Assembly: GCA_035514535.1 (NCBI GenBank)
Contig: DATKAZ010000002.1
Span: forward strand, 1 to 64,000
Source: XN24 sp035514535
Lineage (GTDB): Bacteria > Pseudomonadota > Gammaproteobacteria > Steroidobacterales > XN24
Reading direction: 5' to 3'
DNA: 64,000 nt
Within the stretch, counting starts at the first letter, position 1, and each line of letters starts with the position of its first letter. A model generated the notes under the pieces. That model was given only the letters and a program-made list of their open reading frames with translations. It did no database searches and was not told the origin of the DNA. Below, piece after piece: positions 8,767 through 17,228 of the stretch. The translations under genes were made by a program, and so were the position numbers.

Positions 8767-9931
8767 GTCCCTGCTCCTGCTCGTCCGGTATGACGCCCGC
8801 GGTGGCCAGCGCCGCGAGTGCCGCATCATCGTAGCCGACCTCCGCCAGTACCGTGCGGGTGTCGGCGCCCGCCGGGCGCGGCGCGCCGGGCCGGGGCGGC
8901 GCGCTGCGACTGAAGCGCGGCGCGGGACTGTTCTGGACGACGCCGTCGACCTCGATGAACGTCGCGCGTGCCGCGTTGTGCGGATGGTCGGGGGCCTCGG
9001 AGAGTGCCAGCACCGGGGCGAAACAGGCGTCGCTGCCCTCGAGCAGCGCACACCACTCGTCCCGCGTGCGGGTCCTGAACACCGCCGCCAGTTCCGCCTT
9101 GAGTTGGTCCCAGCCGGTGGCGTCACTCCCTCCGGCACCAAAGCCGTGCGACCCGAAACGCTCCCGGTCGAGGCCGAGCCTGGCGATGAATTCGCCGTAA
9201 AACGCGGGCTCGATCGGCGCGACCGCGACGAACCTGCCGTCGTGCGTTTCATAGGTGTCGTAGAAATGCGCCGCGCCGCCGAGCAGGTGCGCGCCCGGCG
9301 CGTCGTCGAACAGGCCCATGGCGCGAAAACCGCAGAACATGGCCATCATCGAGGCGGCCCCGTCCAGCATCGCGGCATCGATCACCTGCCCCTGTCCCGA
9401 GCGCTCCCGCTCGAGCAGCGCGCACACCATGCCGAAGGCCAGCAACAGCCCGCCGCCGCCGAAATCACCCACGAGATTGAGCGGCGGCACGGGCTTGCCG
9501 CCCTTCGTGCCGATGCTGTGTAACGCGCCCGACAGGGCGATGTAGTTCAGGTCGTGCCCGGCGGTGTGCGCGAGGGGCCCCTGCTGACCCCAGCCGGTCA
9601 TGCGCCCGTAGACCAGGCGCGGGTTGCGTTCGAGGCACGATTCGGGGCCGAAGCCCAGGCGCTCGGCGACCCCCGGGCGAAATGCCTCGAACAGCGCGTC
9701 GGCGTCTTCCACCAGGCGCAGCAGCGCGGCGACGCCGTCGGCCTGTTTCAGGTCCAGCGCGATGCTCCTGCGGCTGCGCAGCAGCGGATCGCGCAGCGCC
9801 GCCGGCGGCAGCGGCATGCGCTCGACCCGCACGACCTCTGCGCCCATGTCGGCGAGCATCATGCCGCAGTAGGGTCCGGCGCCGAGCCCGGCCGCCTCGA
9901 TGATCCTGAAGCCGGTGAGCGGCCCCGCCAT
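8759..9931 (-). CDS. Alpha-methylacyl-CoA racemase (CaiB/BaiF, CoA-transferase family III fold)
   Basis: This enzyme epimerises 2-methylacyl-CoA between R and S forms so that branched chains can enter beta-oxidation. The 390 residues align by eye with the mycobacterial racemase MCR. The catalytic positions are all present in context: His in AGHDLNYIAL, Asp in LVGDFGGGG, and Glu in YDTYETHDG. The substrate-binding stretch RMTGWGQQGP is also present. Presence of the racemase signature rather than the transferase Asp motif is why I prefer racemase over formyl-CoA transferase. The start ATG shares one base with the stop of the flavoprotein gene (TGATG). It suggests the operon handles methyl-branched substrates such as isoprenoids or sterol side chains. 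Confidence 0.9.
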   Translation of the reverse strand: MAGPLTGFRIIEAAGLGAGPYCGMMLADMGAEVVRVERMPLPPAALRDPLLRSRRSIALDLKQADGVAALLRLVEDADALFEAFRPGVAERLGFGPESCLERNPRLVYGRMTGWGQQGPLAHTAGHDLNYIALSGALHSIGTKGGKPVPPLNLVGDFGGGGLLLAFGMVCALLERERSGQGQVIDAAMLDGAASMMAMFCGFRAMGLFDDAPGAHLLGGAAHFYDTYETHDGRFVAVAPIEPAFYGEFIARLGLDRERFGSHGFGAGGSDATGWDQLKAELAAVFRTRTRDEWCALLEGSDACFAPVLALSEAPDHPHNAARATFIEVDGVVQNSPAPRFSRSAPPRPGAPRPAGADTRTVLAEVGYDDAALAALATAGVIPDEQEQGHE

Positions 9932-10881
9932 CAGCCGGGCTCCGGCCACGGCACCCCGGCGGCACAGGCGGCATCGAACTCGGCCTTGAGGCGCGAGCAC
10001 AGCTCGGCGGCGCCGGGCACGTCGCGGATCGTCCCGACGCCCTGCCCCGCGGACCAGATCGTCTTCCACGCCTGCGCCTCGTCGCCGAGGTCCTTGAGCT
10101 TGCCGCCGCCGAAACCGCGTTGCATCAGCTCGGCGATGTCGAAGCCGTTGGCCTCGAGGCTCTCGCGCAGGAAGTTCGCGGGAATGCCGGACACCGCGTC
10201 GGTGTAGACGATGTCGGCCGCGCCGGCACGCAGCATCATCTGCTTGTAGGCCTCCGGCGCCAGGCTCTCGCGAGTGGCGATGAAGCGGCTGCCGAGCCAG
10301 GCAAGATCCGCGCCGAGCAGCAGCGCGGCCGCCACCTGCCGGCCGTGGCTGATGGCGCCCGCGAGGAGCAGGGTGCCGGCGAAGAACTGCCGGATCTCGC
10401 TGCACAGCGCGAACGGGCTGGTCGGGCCGGCGTGTCCACCCGCCCCCGCGCACACGGCGATGAGTCCGTCGACGTCCGCGTCCGCCGCCTTGCGGGCATG
10501 CCTGACGCTGACGACATCGTGGAACACCACACCACCGTACGCGTGCACCGCCTTGACCAGGTCCGGCACCGCGCCGAGGGAGGTCACGACGAACGGCACG
10601 CGGTGCCGGACGCAGGCCTCTAGGTCTGCTTCGAGGCGCGGGTTCGAGCGGTGGACGATCAGGTTGACGCCCCAGGGCGCATGGGTCTCGTCGCGCGCGC
10701 CGCCGACCTCGTCGAGCCACTCGACGAACTCGGCCGTGCTGCGCCGGTTGAGCGCCGGGAACGCCGCCGGTACGCCGCTCCTGCAGGCCGCAACGATCAG
10801 TTGCGGGCCGGACACGAGGAACATCGGCGCCGCGACGGCCGGCACCGACACGCGGCCGCGGAAGGACTCAGGCAGTGCCAC
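9931..10881 (-). CDS. Nitronate monooxygenase / 2-nitropropane dioxygenase-like FMN protein
   Basis: This is a TIM-barrel FMN protein of 316 residues in the nitronate monooxygenase/FabK superfamily. The N-terminal VSVPAVAAPMFLVSG and the FMN-phosphate segment CAGAGGHAGPTSPF are typical, as is GADLAWLGSRFIAT. The GTG at 10881 overlaps the acyl-CoA dehydrogenase 3' end by 14 bp; no better start is evident. Members of this family often sit in acyl-CoA catabolic clusters, where a role as an enoyl-thioester reductase or in detoxification is suspected but not settled. Nothing here proves nitronate as the substrate. Confidence 0.85.
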   Translation of the reverse strand: MALPESFRGRVSVPAVAAPMFLVSGPQLIVAACRSGVPAAFPALNRRSTAEFVEWLDEVGGARDETHAPWGVNLIVHRSNPRLEADLEACVRHRVPFVVTSLGAVPDLVKAVHAYGGVVFHDVVSVRHARKAADADVDGLIAVCAGAGGHAGPTSPFALCSEIRQFFAGTLLLAGAISHGRQVAAALLLGADLAWLGSRFIATRESLAPEAYKQMMLRAGAADIVYTDAVSGIPANFLRESLEANGFDIAELMQRGFGGGKLKDLGDEAQAWKTIWSAGQGVGTIRDVPGAAELCSRLKAEFDAACAAGVPWPEPG

Positions 10882-12028
10882 GGAGGGGATCCAGGCCCAT
10901 CGAGCGGGCGATGATTTCCTTCATGATCTCGCTGCTGCCGGCATAGATGCGCGACACGCGCGCGTTGGCATAGAGCCGCGAGATCGGGTACTCGTCCATG
11001 TAGCCGGCGCCGCCGTGTAGTTGCAGACACTCGTCGGTCACGACGGCCTCGACCTCGCTTGCAAACAGCTTGGCCTCCGCCGCGACCTCGGCCGTGAGCC
11101 TGCCCGCGTTGTGGTCCATCACGCAGCGGTCGACGAAAACCTGCGCGACGTCGATGCGCGTGCGCAGCTCGGCAAGCTTGAAGCGCGTGTTCTGGAACTC
11201 GGCGATGGCGCGACCGAAGGCGCGGCGCTCGCGCACGTAATCCAGCGTCATGCGCAACGCCGCCTCCGCCGCCGCCACGCAGCCGCAGGCCACGATCAGG
11301 CGCTCTTCGGCGAGGAACTGCATCAGGTAATAGAAGCCCTTGCGCGGGTCGCCGAGCACGTTGGCCTGCGGCACCTCGACGCTGTCGAAGAACAGCTCGG
11401 CCGTATCCTGTGCCTTGAGGCCCAGCTTCCTGAGATTGCGGCCGCGGGTGAACCCCGGCATGCCGCGCTCCACCAGGAACAGGCCGATGCCGTGCCCGTC
11501 ATCCGCCACGGTCCGCGCGGCGACGATGAACAAGTCGCCGTTGATGCCGTTCGAAATGTAGGTCTTGGAGCCGTTGAGCACCCAGCGATCGTCGCGCTGC
11601 TCCGCGCGGGTGCGCATGCCCGCGACATCGCTGCCAGCGCCCGGCTCGCTCATCGCGATGCCGAGAATCGTCTCGCCGCTGATGCAGCCCGGCAGGAAAC
11701 GTGCCTTCTGCTCCTCGCTGCCGAGCACGCCGATATAGGGCGCGCAGAGCCGGCTGTGCAGCGACAGGCCGAAACCGGCGTCGCCATGCACGGCATTCTC
11801 CTCGATCAGGATCTGCTCGAAGCGGAAGTCCCGGATACCCATGCCGCCGTACGCCTCGTCGGCCCACATCAGGCAATAGCCCTGCTCGCCGGCCTTGCGG
11901 AACAGCTCGCGCTCGACGATGCCGGCCTCGAGCCAGCGCTCGATATTGGGTGTGACCTCCGCCTGCAGGAATTTCGCCACGGAGTCACGGAAGATCTCGT
12001 GCTCCTCCTCGAAGATGTTCCTGTCCAT
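10868..12028 (-). CDS. Acyl-CoA dehydrogenase (FAD)
   Basis: This enzyme catalyses alpha,beta-dehydrogenation of an acyl-CoA and passes electrons to ETF. The 386 residues fit the family. FAD/substrate motifs include IAMSEPGAGSDVAG and LNGSKTYISNG mid-protein, and the C-terminal LHGGAGYMDEYPISRLY. At the classical MCAD catalytic Glu position it has Ala (IYAGSSEIMKEI). A Glu is present in LAEERLIVACG, the site used by long-chain and isovaleryl-type enzymes, so this is more likely of that type. The ATG lies 2 bp after the preceding crotonase stop. The frame is open upstream, but the homologous N-terminus begins at this ATG. Confidence 0.93.
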   Translation of the reverse strand: MDRNIFEEEHEIFRDSVAKFLQAEVTPNIERWLEAGIVERELFRKAGEQGYCLMWADEAYGGMGIRDFRFEQILIEENAVHGDAGFGLSLHSRLCAPYIGVLGSEEQKARFLPGCISGETILGIAMSEPGAGSDVAGMRTRAEQRDDRWVLNGSKTYISNGINGDLFIVAARTVADDGHGIGLFLVERGMPGFTRGRNLRKLGLKAQDTAELFFDSVEVPQANVLGDPRKGFYYLMQFLAEERLIVACGCVAAAEAALRMTLDYVRERRAFGRAIAEFQNTRFKLAELRTRIDVAQVFVDRCVMDHNAGRLTAEVAAEAKLFASEVEAVVTDECLQLHGGAGYMDEYPISRLYANARVSRIYAGSSEIMKEIIARSMGLDPLRGTA

Positions 12029-12030
12029 GA

Positions 12031-12807
12031 CTAGCGTCCCTTGTACTCGGGCTTGCGCTTGCCGACGAACGCGGCGATCCCTTCCCTGGCATCGTCGCTC
12101 TCGAGGCACGCGGTCTGCAGGTGGGCCTCGCGGGCGATCGCCTCGCTCAGGCTGAGGTTCATCGCGGCGCGCATCGCGAGCTTGGTGCGGGCCAGTGCCA
12201 GCGGGGCCCGTTCGGCCAGGCTCCGTGCCCAGTCGAGGCTCTCCTCGTCGAGACGCGCCGCCGGCACGACCCGGTTGGCGAGGCCGAGTTCCACGCAGCG
12301 CGCCGCAGGGACGCGCTCGGACTCGACGCATAGCTGGTAGGCGCGGTGGTAGCCGAGCTGGCGCGCGAGCAGCCAGGTCGCACCACCGTCCGGGATGAGG
12401 CCGATCGTGGCAAACGGCGACAGCAGGTAGGCGTCGTCGGCCATCATCACGAGGTCGCAGACAAGCGCGAACGACAGCCCGATCCCTGCGGCGGGGCCGG
12501 CGACCGCGGCGATGACCGGTTTTTCCATGCCAGCGATCATGTCGAGCGTCGGGCGGAAGTCGGTATTGATCAGGTCCTCGATGCGGCGATCCCTGGGGAA
12601 GCCCTGTTTCAGGTCCGCGCCGGCGCTGAACTTGCCGCCGGCCCCGCGCAGCACGACGGCGCGCACCTCGCGCTCTCCCGCGGCCCGCGTCATCGCGTCG
12701 CGCAGGTCGTGCGCGAGCTGGCGATTGAAGGCGTTCAGCACTTCCGGCCGGTTCATCGTCACGACGGCCACGCGGCCGTACTGCTCGTACAGGACTGTCT
12801 CGCTCAC
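12031..12807 (-). CDS. Crotonase family enoyl-CoA hydratase/isomerase, PaaG-like
   Basis: This 258-residue crotonase-fold protein has the CoA-binding segments GAGGKFSAGADLKQG and AGPAAGIGLSFALVCDL, then FATIGLIPDGGATWLL. Neither classical hydratase Glu is in place: the first position is Ser (GIGLSFA) and the second is Ala (PFATIGL). The Asp in IPDGG is kept. That pattern resembles PaaG-type isomerases, so an isomerase role is more likely than simple hydration. It lies between the FadJ-type gene and the acyl-CoA dehydrogenase gene with very short gaps. Confidence 0.88.
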   Translation of the reverse strand: MSETVLYEQYGRVAVVTMNRPEVLNAFNRQLAHDLRDAMTRAAGEREVRAVVLRGAGGKFSAGADLKQGFPRDRRIEDLINTDFRPTLDMIAGMEKPVIAAVAGPAAGIGLSFALVCDLVMMADDAYLLSPFATIGLIPDGGATWLLARQLGYHRAYQLCVESERVPAARCVELGLANRVVPAARLDEESLDWARSLAERAPLALARTKLAMRAAMNLSLSEAIAREAHLQTACLESDDAREGIAAFVGKRKPEYKGR

Positions 12808-12835
12808 TGTGATTTCTCCTCCGCGCTAGATTCGC

Positions 12836-14968
12836 TCAACGCATCCGCTCCCGGCCGCGCAACCATGCCGACGGACGGTAGTGCTCGCCGAAGGCGTCCG
12901 CCATGCGGTCGCAGTCGGCCAGGAACGTCGCCATTCCTATTGTGTCTATATAGCTGGCCGTGCCGCCGGTCCACGGCGGGAAACCCCAGCCGAAGATCGA
13001 GCCGACGTCGGCGTCCGCCGGGTCGGTCACCACGCCTTCCTCGATGCAGCGCGCCGTCTCCAGCGCCATGATGTTCAGCAGGCGTTCCTTCACCTCCTCG
13101 ACATCGGGCTGCTCGGCCGCCGGCGGATAGACCTCCGCAAGCCCCGGCCAGAGGCGTTTCCTGCCACCCTCCGGATACTCGTAGAAGCCGGCGCCGTAGC
13201 GCTTGCCGAGCCGCTTGAGCTCGTCGTGGAACCTGACGATCACCGCATCCGCCGGGTGCTCGCGATAGTCGTCGCCGAGGTCCTTGCGGGTCTGCTTCAT
13301 GATCTTGTAGGACAGGTCGAGCGTGACCTCGTCGGAGACCGCCAGCGGCCCGACCGGCATGCCCGCCATCTTCGCCGCGTTCTCGATCAGCGCGGGCTTG
13401 ACGCCCTCGGCGAGCATCGCCACACCTTCCTTGACGTAGGTCCCGAACACCCGGCTGGTGTAGAAGCCGCGGCTGTCGTTCACCACGATGGGCGTCTTCT
13501 TGATCTGGTGCACGTAGTCGAGCGCGCGCGCGATGGCGGTCTCGCCGGTCTTCTCGCCGACAATGATCTCCACCAGCGGCATCTTGTCCACCGGCGAGAA
13601 GAAGTGGATGCCGATGAACTGCTCCGGCCGCTGCGAAGCCTCGGCGAGCCCGGTGATCGGCAGCGTCGAGGTGTTGGACGCGAAGATCGCGCCCGCCGGG
13701 ATCACGGCCTCGGTGGCCTCGGTGACCTTGCGCTTGATGTCGCGGTCCTCGAACACGGCCTCGATGACCAGCTCGCAGCCCGCGAGGGCGGCATAGCTCG
13801 TGGTGGGCAGGATCCGCGCGAGGATCTTCTCCGCCTGGTCCGGCGCCGTCTTGCCGCGCCCCACGCGCTTCTCGAGCAGGGCCTTCGAATAGCCCTTGCC
13901 CTTCTCGGCATTGGCCTGGTCGGTGTCCAGCAGCACGACCTCCATGCCCGCGAAGGCGGAGACGTACGCGATGCCCGCGCCCATCATGCCCGCGCCCAGC
14001 ACGCCCAGCTTTTTGACCGGCACTTTCGCGACGCCCTTCGGCCGGCGTGCCAGCTTGTCCGCCGCGCCCTTGTCGAGGAACAGCGTGCGGATCATGTTGC
14101 GCGCCACCGGGCCGGTGAGCAGCTCGACGAAGTATTGCGACTCGATTTCCAGGCCCTTGTCGATCGGCACGATGCTGCCCTCGTAGACGCAGGACAGGAT
14201 GGCGATCGGCGCCGGATAGTTGTGCATCGTCTTCTGCGCGACCAGGGCCGTGCCGACCATGAAGGTCTGCGCGGTGGCCGGGCGGCTCGCGCCGGCGCCG
14301 CCAGGGAACCTGAAGCCCTTCTTGTCCCAGGGCTGCACCGGGTCACCGTTGTCGAGGATCCAGGCACGCGCTTTGGCGATCATGTCCTCCGGCGTATCGG
14401 CCAGTTCCTCGATGAAGCCGGTCTCGTGCGCCTTGGCCGGGTCGAGGTGCGTGCCCTCCACCATCAGCATCAATGCCTTCTCGCTGCCGATCATGCGCGG
14501 CAGGCGCTGCGTGCCGCCGGCGCCGGGCAACAGGCCCACCTGCACCTCGGGCAGGCCGATCTTCGCCTTCGGGTTGTTCAGCGCGACGCGGTGATGGCAG
14601 GCCAGGCACAACTCGAGGCCGCCGCCGAGCGCCGTGCCGTTGATGGCCGCGACCAGCGGCTTGCCGCAGGTCTCCAGCTTGCGGAACAGGAGCGTGAAGC
14701 TGCGCGCGAAACCATAGATCTCCTGCGGGTCCTGCATGTTCGCGAACACGCCGACGAGGTCCTTGAGATCGGCGCCGACGATGAAACTGTCCTTGGCGGA
14801 AGTGATTACTACGCCTTTTACGGCCGCGTCGCCGGCGAGTGCGCCGATGACCTCGTCCAGTTCGCTCATGAACTCCGGCGTGAGGACGTTCATCGGCCGA
14901 CCGGGAATGTCGATGACCAGCAGGGCGACGCCGTCCTGGTCCACGGAATTCTTGAATGTCTCGATCAT
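12836..14968 (-). CDS. Bifunctional enoyl-CoA hydratase / 3-hydroxyacyl-CoA dehydrogenase, FadB/FadJ type
   Basis: This 710-residue fusion carries out the second and third steps of beta-oxidation. The N-terminal crotonase domain (about 1-190) keeps both catalytic Glu positions in GTALGGGLELCLACHH and LPEVQVGLLPGAGGTQR. The dehydrogenase Rossmann motif LGAGMMGAGIAYV begins near residue 325, and IGIHFFSPVDKMPLVEI carries the catalytic His region. Two C-terminal helical 3HCDH domains follow (VNDSRGFYTSRVF and onward). The N-terminal wording is closer to FadJ than FadB, but I do not assign a symbol. It is 13 bp downstream of the thiolase, the usual multifunctional-protein/thiolase pairing. Confidence 0.95.
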   Translation of the reverse strand: MIETFKNSVDQDGVALLVIDIPGRPMNVLTPEFMSELDEVIGALAGDAAVKGVVITSAKDSFIVGADLKDLVGVFANMQDPQEIYGFARSFTLLFRKLETCGKPLVAAINGTALGGGLELCLACHHRVALNNPKAKIGLPEVQVGLLPGAGGTQRLPRMIGSEKALMLMVEGTHLDPAKAHETGFIEELADTPEDMIAKARAWILDNGDPVQPWDKKGFRFPGGAGASRPATAQTFMVGTALVAQKTMHNYPAPIAILSCVYEGSIVPIDKGLEIESQYFVELLTGPVARNMIRTLFLDKGAADKLARRPKGVAKVPVKKLGVLGAGMMGAGIAYVSAFAGMEVVLLDTDQANAEKGKGYSKALLEKRVGRGKTAPDQAEKILARILPTTSYAALAGCELVIEAVFEDRDIKRKVTEATEAVIPAGAIFASNTSTLPITGLAEASQRPEQFIGIHFFSPVDKMPLVEIIVGEKTGETAIARALDYVHQIKKTPIVVNDSRGFYTSRVFGTYVKEGVAMLAEGVKPALIENAAKMAGMPVGPLAVSDEVTLDLSYKIMKQTRKDLGDDYREHPADAVIVRFHDELKRLGKRYGAGFYEYPEGGRKRLWPGLAEVYPPAAEQPDVEEVKERLLNIMALETARCIEEGVVTDPADADVGSIFGWGFPPWTGGTASYIDTIGMATFLADCDRMADAFGEHYRPSAWLRGRERMR

Positions 14969-14981
14969 GATCGGGATTCCT

Positions 14982-16190
14982 TCAGGCGCGCTCGAGGATA
15001 GTGGCGGTGCCCATGCCCGCCCCGACGCACAGGTTCACCAGGCCGGTGGCCAGGTCACGCCGCTCCATCTCGTCGAGCAGCGTGCCAAGCACCATGGCGC
15101 CGGTGGCGCCGAGCGGGTGGCCGAGTGCGATCGCGCCGCCGTTGACGTTGATCTGCTCGTGCGGCACCTCGAGCTGCTGCATGAAACGCAGTACCACCGA
15201 CGCAAATGCCTCGTTGAGCTCGAACAGGCCGACGTCCGCGCGCTTCATCTTCGCCTTCTCCAGCGCGCGCTGTGCAGAGGGCGCCGGTCCGGTGAGCATG
15301 ATGGTGGGCTCGCTGCCCACCGAGGCAAAGGCGCGGATGCGCGCGCGGGTCGCGAGGCCGAGGCCCTCGGCCATCGGCTTGCTGGCGACCAGCACGGCCG
15401 CGGCGCCGTCCACGATGCCGCTGGAGTTGCCGCCGGTATGCACGTGGTGGATGGCCTCCACCTCGGGATAGCGCTGGATGGCGACCGAGTCGAAGCCGGC
15501 CTGCTGGCCGGGCACCTCGAAGGCGGCACGCAGCCCGGCGAGGCTCTCGGCCGTCGTCTCGGGCCGCATGTGCTCGTCGCGCTCGAGGACGACTTGCCCG
15601 AGCCGGTCGCGCACCGGCATGATCGATGCCTTGAACCAGCCGTTCTGCCAGGCCTGCGCGGCCCGCCGCTGGCTCTCCGCGGCGTAGGCGTCGCAGTCCT
15701 TCCGGCTGATGCCGTAGATCGTCGCGATCAGGTCCGCGCTGATGCCCTGTGGAACGAAATAGGTGTCCCAGGCCACCTGCGGGTCCGTCGCCATGGCGCC
15801 GCCGTCCGAGCCCATCGGCACCCTGGACATGGACTCGACTCCACCGGCCACGACCAGGTCCGCCTGGCCGGACATCACCAGCGCCGCCGCCGTGTTCACG
15901 GCCTCCAGCCCGGAGGCGCAGAAGCGGTTGATCTGCTTGCCCGGCACGTTCTGCGCGTAACCGGCGTTGAGTGCGGCGACGCGGGCGATGTTCGCGCCCT
16001 GCTCGCCCACCGGGGCCACGCAGCCCATGACGACGTCCTCGACCAGCGCGGTGTCGAGCCCGTTGCGATCGCGCAGGGCCTCCAGCACCTGCGTCAGGAG
16101 CTGGATCGGGGTGATGCCGTGCAGGGCGCCGTCCGGCTTGCCGCGGCCGCGCGGCGTGCGCACGTGGTCGAGAATATAAGCGTCTGGCAT
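14982..16190 (-). CDS. Acetyl-CoA C-acyltransferase (thiolase)
   Basis: This enzyme catalyses thiolytic release of acetyl-CoA (or propionyl-CoA) in beta-oxidation. The 402 residues fit the thiolase family. The acyl-accepting Cys is in NRFCASGLEAV near residue 90, the His is in GGAIALGHPLGATGA, and the second Cys is in NLCVGAGMGTA at the C-terminus. I chose the ATG at 16190 (MPDAYILDHVRTPRG), where the family begins, over an upstream in-frame start at 16259 that would fall close to the putative -10 box. It is the first gene of the operon that runs to 7079. Confidence 0.94.
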   Translation of the reverse strand: MPDAYILDHVRTPRGRGKPDGALHGITPIQLLTQVLEALRDRNGLDTALVEDVVMGCVAPVGEQGANIARVAALNAGYAQNVPGKQINRFCASGLEAVNTAAALVMSGQADLVVAGGVESMSRVPMGSDGGAMATDPQVAWDTYFVPQGISADLIATIYGISRKDCDAYAAESQRRAAQAWQNGWFKASIMPVRDRLGQVVLERDEHMRPETTAESLAGLRAAFEVPGQQAGFDSVAIQRYPEVEAIHHVHTGGNSSGIVDGAAAVLVASKPMAEGLGLATRARIRAFASVGSEPTIMLTGPAPSAQRALEKAKMKRADVGLFELNEAFASVVLRFMQQLEVPHEQINVNGGAIALGHPLGATGAMVLGTLLDEMERRDLATGLVNLCVGAGMGTATILERA

Positions 16191-16280
16191 GACTTGCTGT
16201 CCCGTTGAGGTGGGCGCCGGGGCCGCGGCGAGAGCCCGCGGCAAGGGCGACTGGGGCAATGGACGGGGCCGCGGACCCCT

Positions 16281-16315
16281 GGCGAGTCATACGGCCGTTT
16301 GACTCGCCCATTATA
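16281..16315 (-). promoter_or_regulatory. Putative promoter and operator of the acyl-CoA operon
   Basis: On the minus strand a perfect -10 hexamer TATAAT lies at 16315-16310. Just downstream of it, over the expected start of transcription, is a 28-bp palindrome at 16281-16308. Its halves are GGCGAGTCATACGG and CCGTTTGACTCGCC, 13 of 14 positions symmetric. The centre read on the minus strand is CAAAC-GGCC-GTATG, one base from the published PsrA-type consensus of the TetR fatty-acid regulators (as I recall it). The -35 region is poor, which would fit an activator or a weak promoter. The thiolase start is 91 bp downstream. Confidence 0.55.
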
Positions 16316-16413
16316 GACACGTGCGACGCGGGACAGCAGGCCCTGGCTGGCGGCTCGCGAGCTTGCCGAAAGGCCCGGCGCGGCGTAGCTTCACCGCATT
16401 TCGGGAGCCAAAC

Positions 16414-17211
16414 TTGCGTATCGGCGTTTTCGATTCCGGTCTCGGCGGCCTCTCCGTCCTGCAGGAGATCCAGCAGCGCATGCCGGCGGCGTCCCTCGCC
16501 TATGTCGCCGACTCCGCGTGGGTGCCCTACGGGCCCCGCAGCCAGGACGTCATCCGGAAGCGCGCCCGTGCCTTGAGCCGATTCCTGCTCGACCATGGCG
16601 CCGACATCATCGTGGTGGCGTGCAACACCGCGACCGCGGCGGCCGTGCCACTGCTGCGGGAGACCATGAAGGTGCCGATCGTCGGCATGGAGCCGGCCGT
16701 CAAGCCGGCGACCGCGGCGACCCGCAACGGCGTCGTCGGCGTGCTCGCCACGGCCGGCACGCTGGCGAGCACACGATTCGCTGCACTGCTGGACCAGTTC
16801 GGTGCCGACATCCAGGTGCTGACCCGCGCGTGCCCCGGGCTCGTCGAGCGGGTGGAAGCGGGCGATCTCGACAGCCCGCGCACACACCTGCTGGTGCGGC
16901 AGTACGTCCAGCCGCTGGTGGAGGGCGGCGCGGATACGCTGGTGCTGGGGTGCACACATTTTGCGTTCCTGCGGCCCGTCATCGAGGCGACCGCCGGGCC
17001 CGGCGTGACGATGATCGACACCGGCGAAGCCGTCGCGCGGCGCGTGGAGCAGGTTGCGGCGTCCCTCAAGATCGGCATCCCGCGGCGCGGCGGCGCCGCC
17101 TTCTGGACCAGCGGCGAGGCGGCCACGATCAGCGCGCCGTTGCGCAAGCTGTGGGGTGCGCCGGTCATCCTCGCCGACCTGCCGGGAGAATACGCCGGCG
17201 GCAGCGACTAG
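16414..17211 (+). CDS. murI: Glutamate racemase
   Basis: This enzyme makes D-glutamate for peptidoglycan. From a TTG at 16414 the protein has 265 residues, the usual length. The start is supported by GGGAG six bases upstream and by the family N-terminus LRIGVFDSGLGGLSVL; an upstream in-frame GTG at 16321 would add an unconserved leader. The two catalytic Cys are in VVACNTATAAA (about residue 70) and LVLGCTHFAFL (about 183), and the Asp in the FDSG motif is present. The TAG stop is inside a palindrome shared with the convergent gene. Confidence 0.95.
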   Translation: MRIGVFDSGLGGLSVLQEIQQRMPAASLAYVADSAWVPYGPRSQDVIRKRARALSRFLLDHGADIIVVACNTATAAAVPLLRETMKVPIVGMEPAVKPATAATRNGVVGVLATAGTLASTRFAALLDQFGADIQVLTRACPGLVERVEAGDLDSPRTHLLVRQYVQPLVEGGADTLVLGCTHFAFLRPVIEATAGPGVTMIDTGEAVARRVEQVAASLKIGIPRRGGAAFWTSGEAATISAPLRKLWGAPVILADLPGEYAGGSD

Positions 17212-17228
17212 GGCCTGTTCAGGCCCTA
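17209..17228. terminator. 20-bp palindrome holding both convergent stop codons
   Basis: Perfect 9-bp arms TAGGGCCTG (17209-17217) and CAGGCCCTA (17220-17228) are separated by TT. The left arm starts with the TAG of murI, and the right arm contains the TAG of the convergent ATPase gene. It could act as a bidirectional terminator stem, but there is no clear T tract on either side. Confidence 0.5.

Noticed and set aside
12881..15001. A 706-codon plus-strand frame opposite the FadJ-type gene
   Set aside because: The FadJ-type protein on the minus strand is certain by motifs; the plus frame has no recognisable domain.
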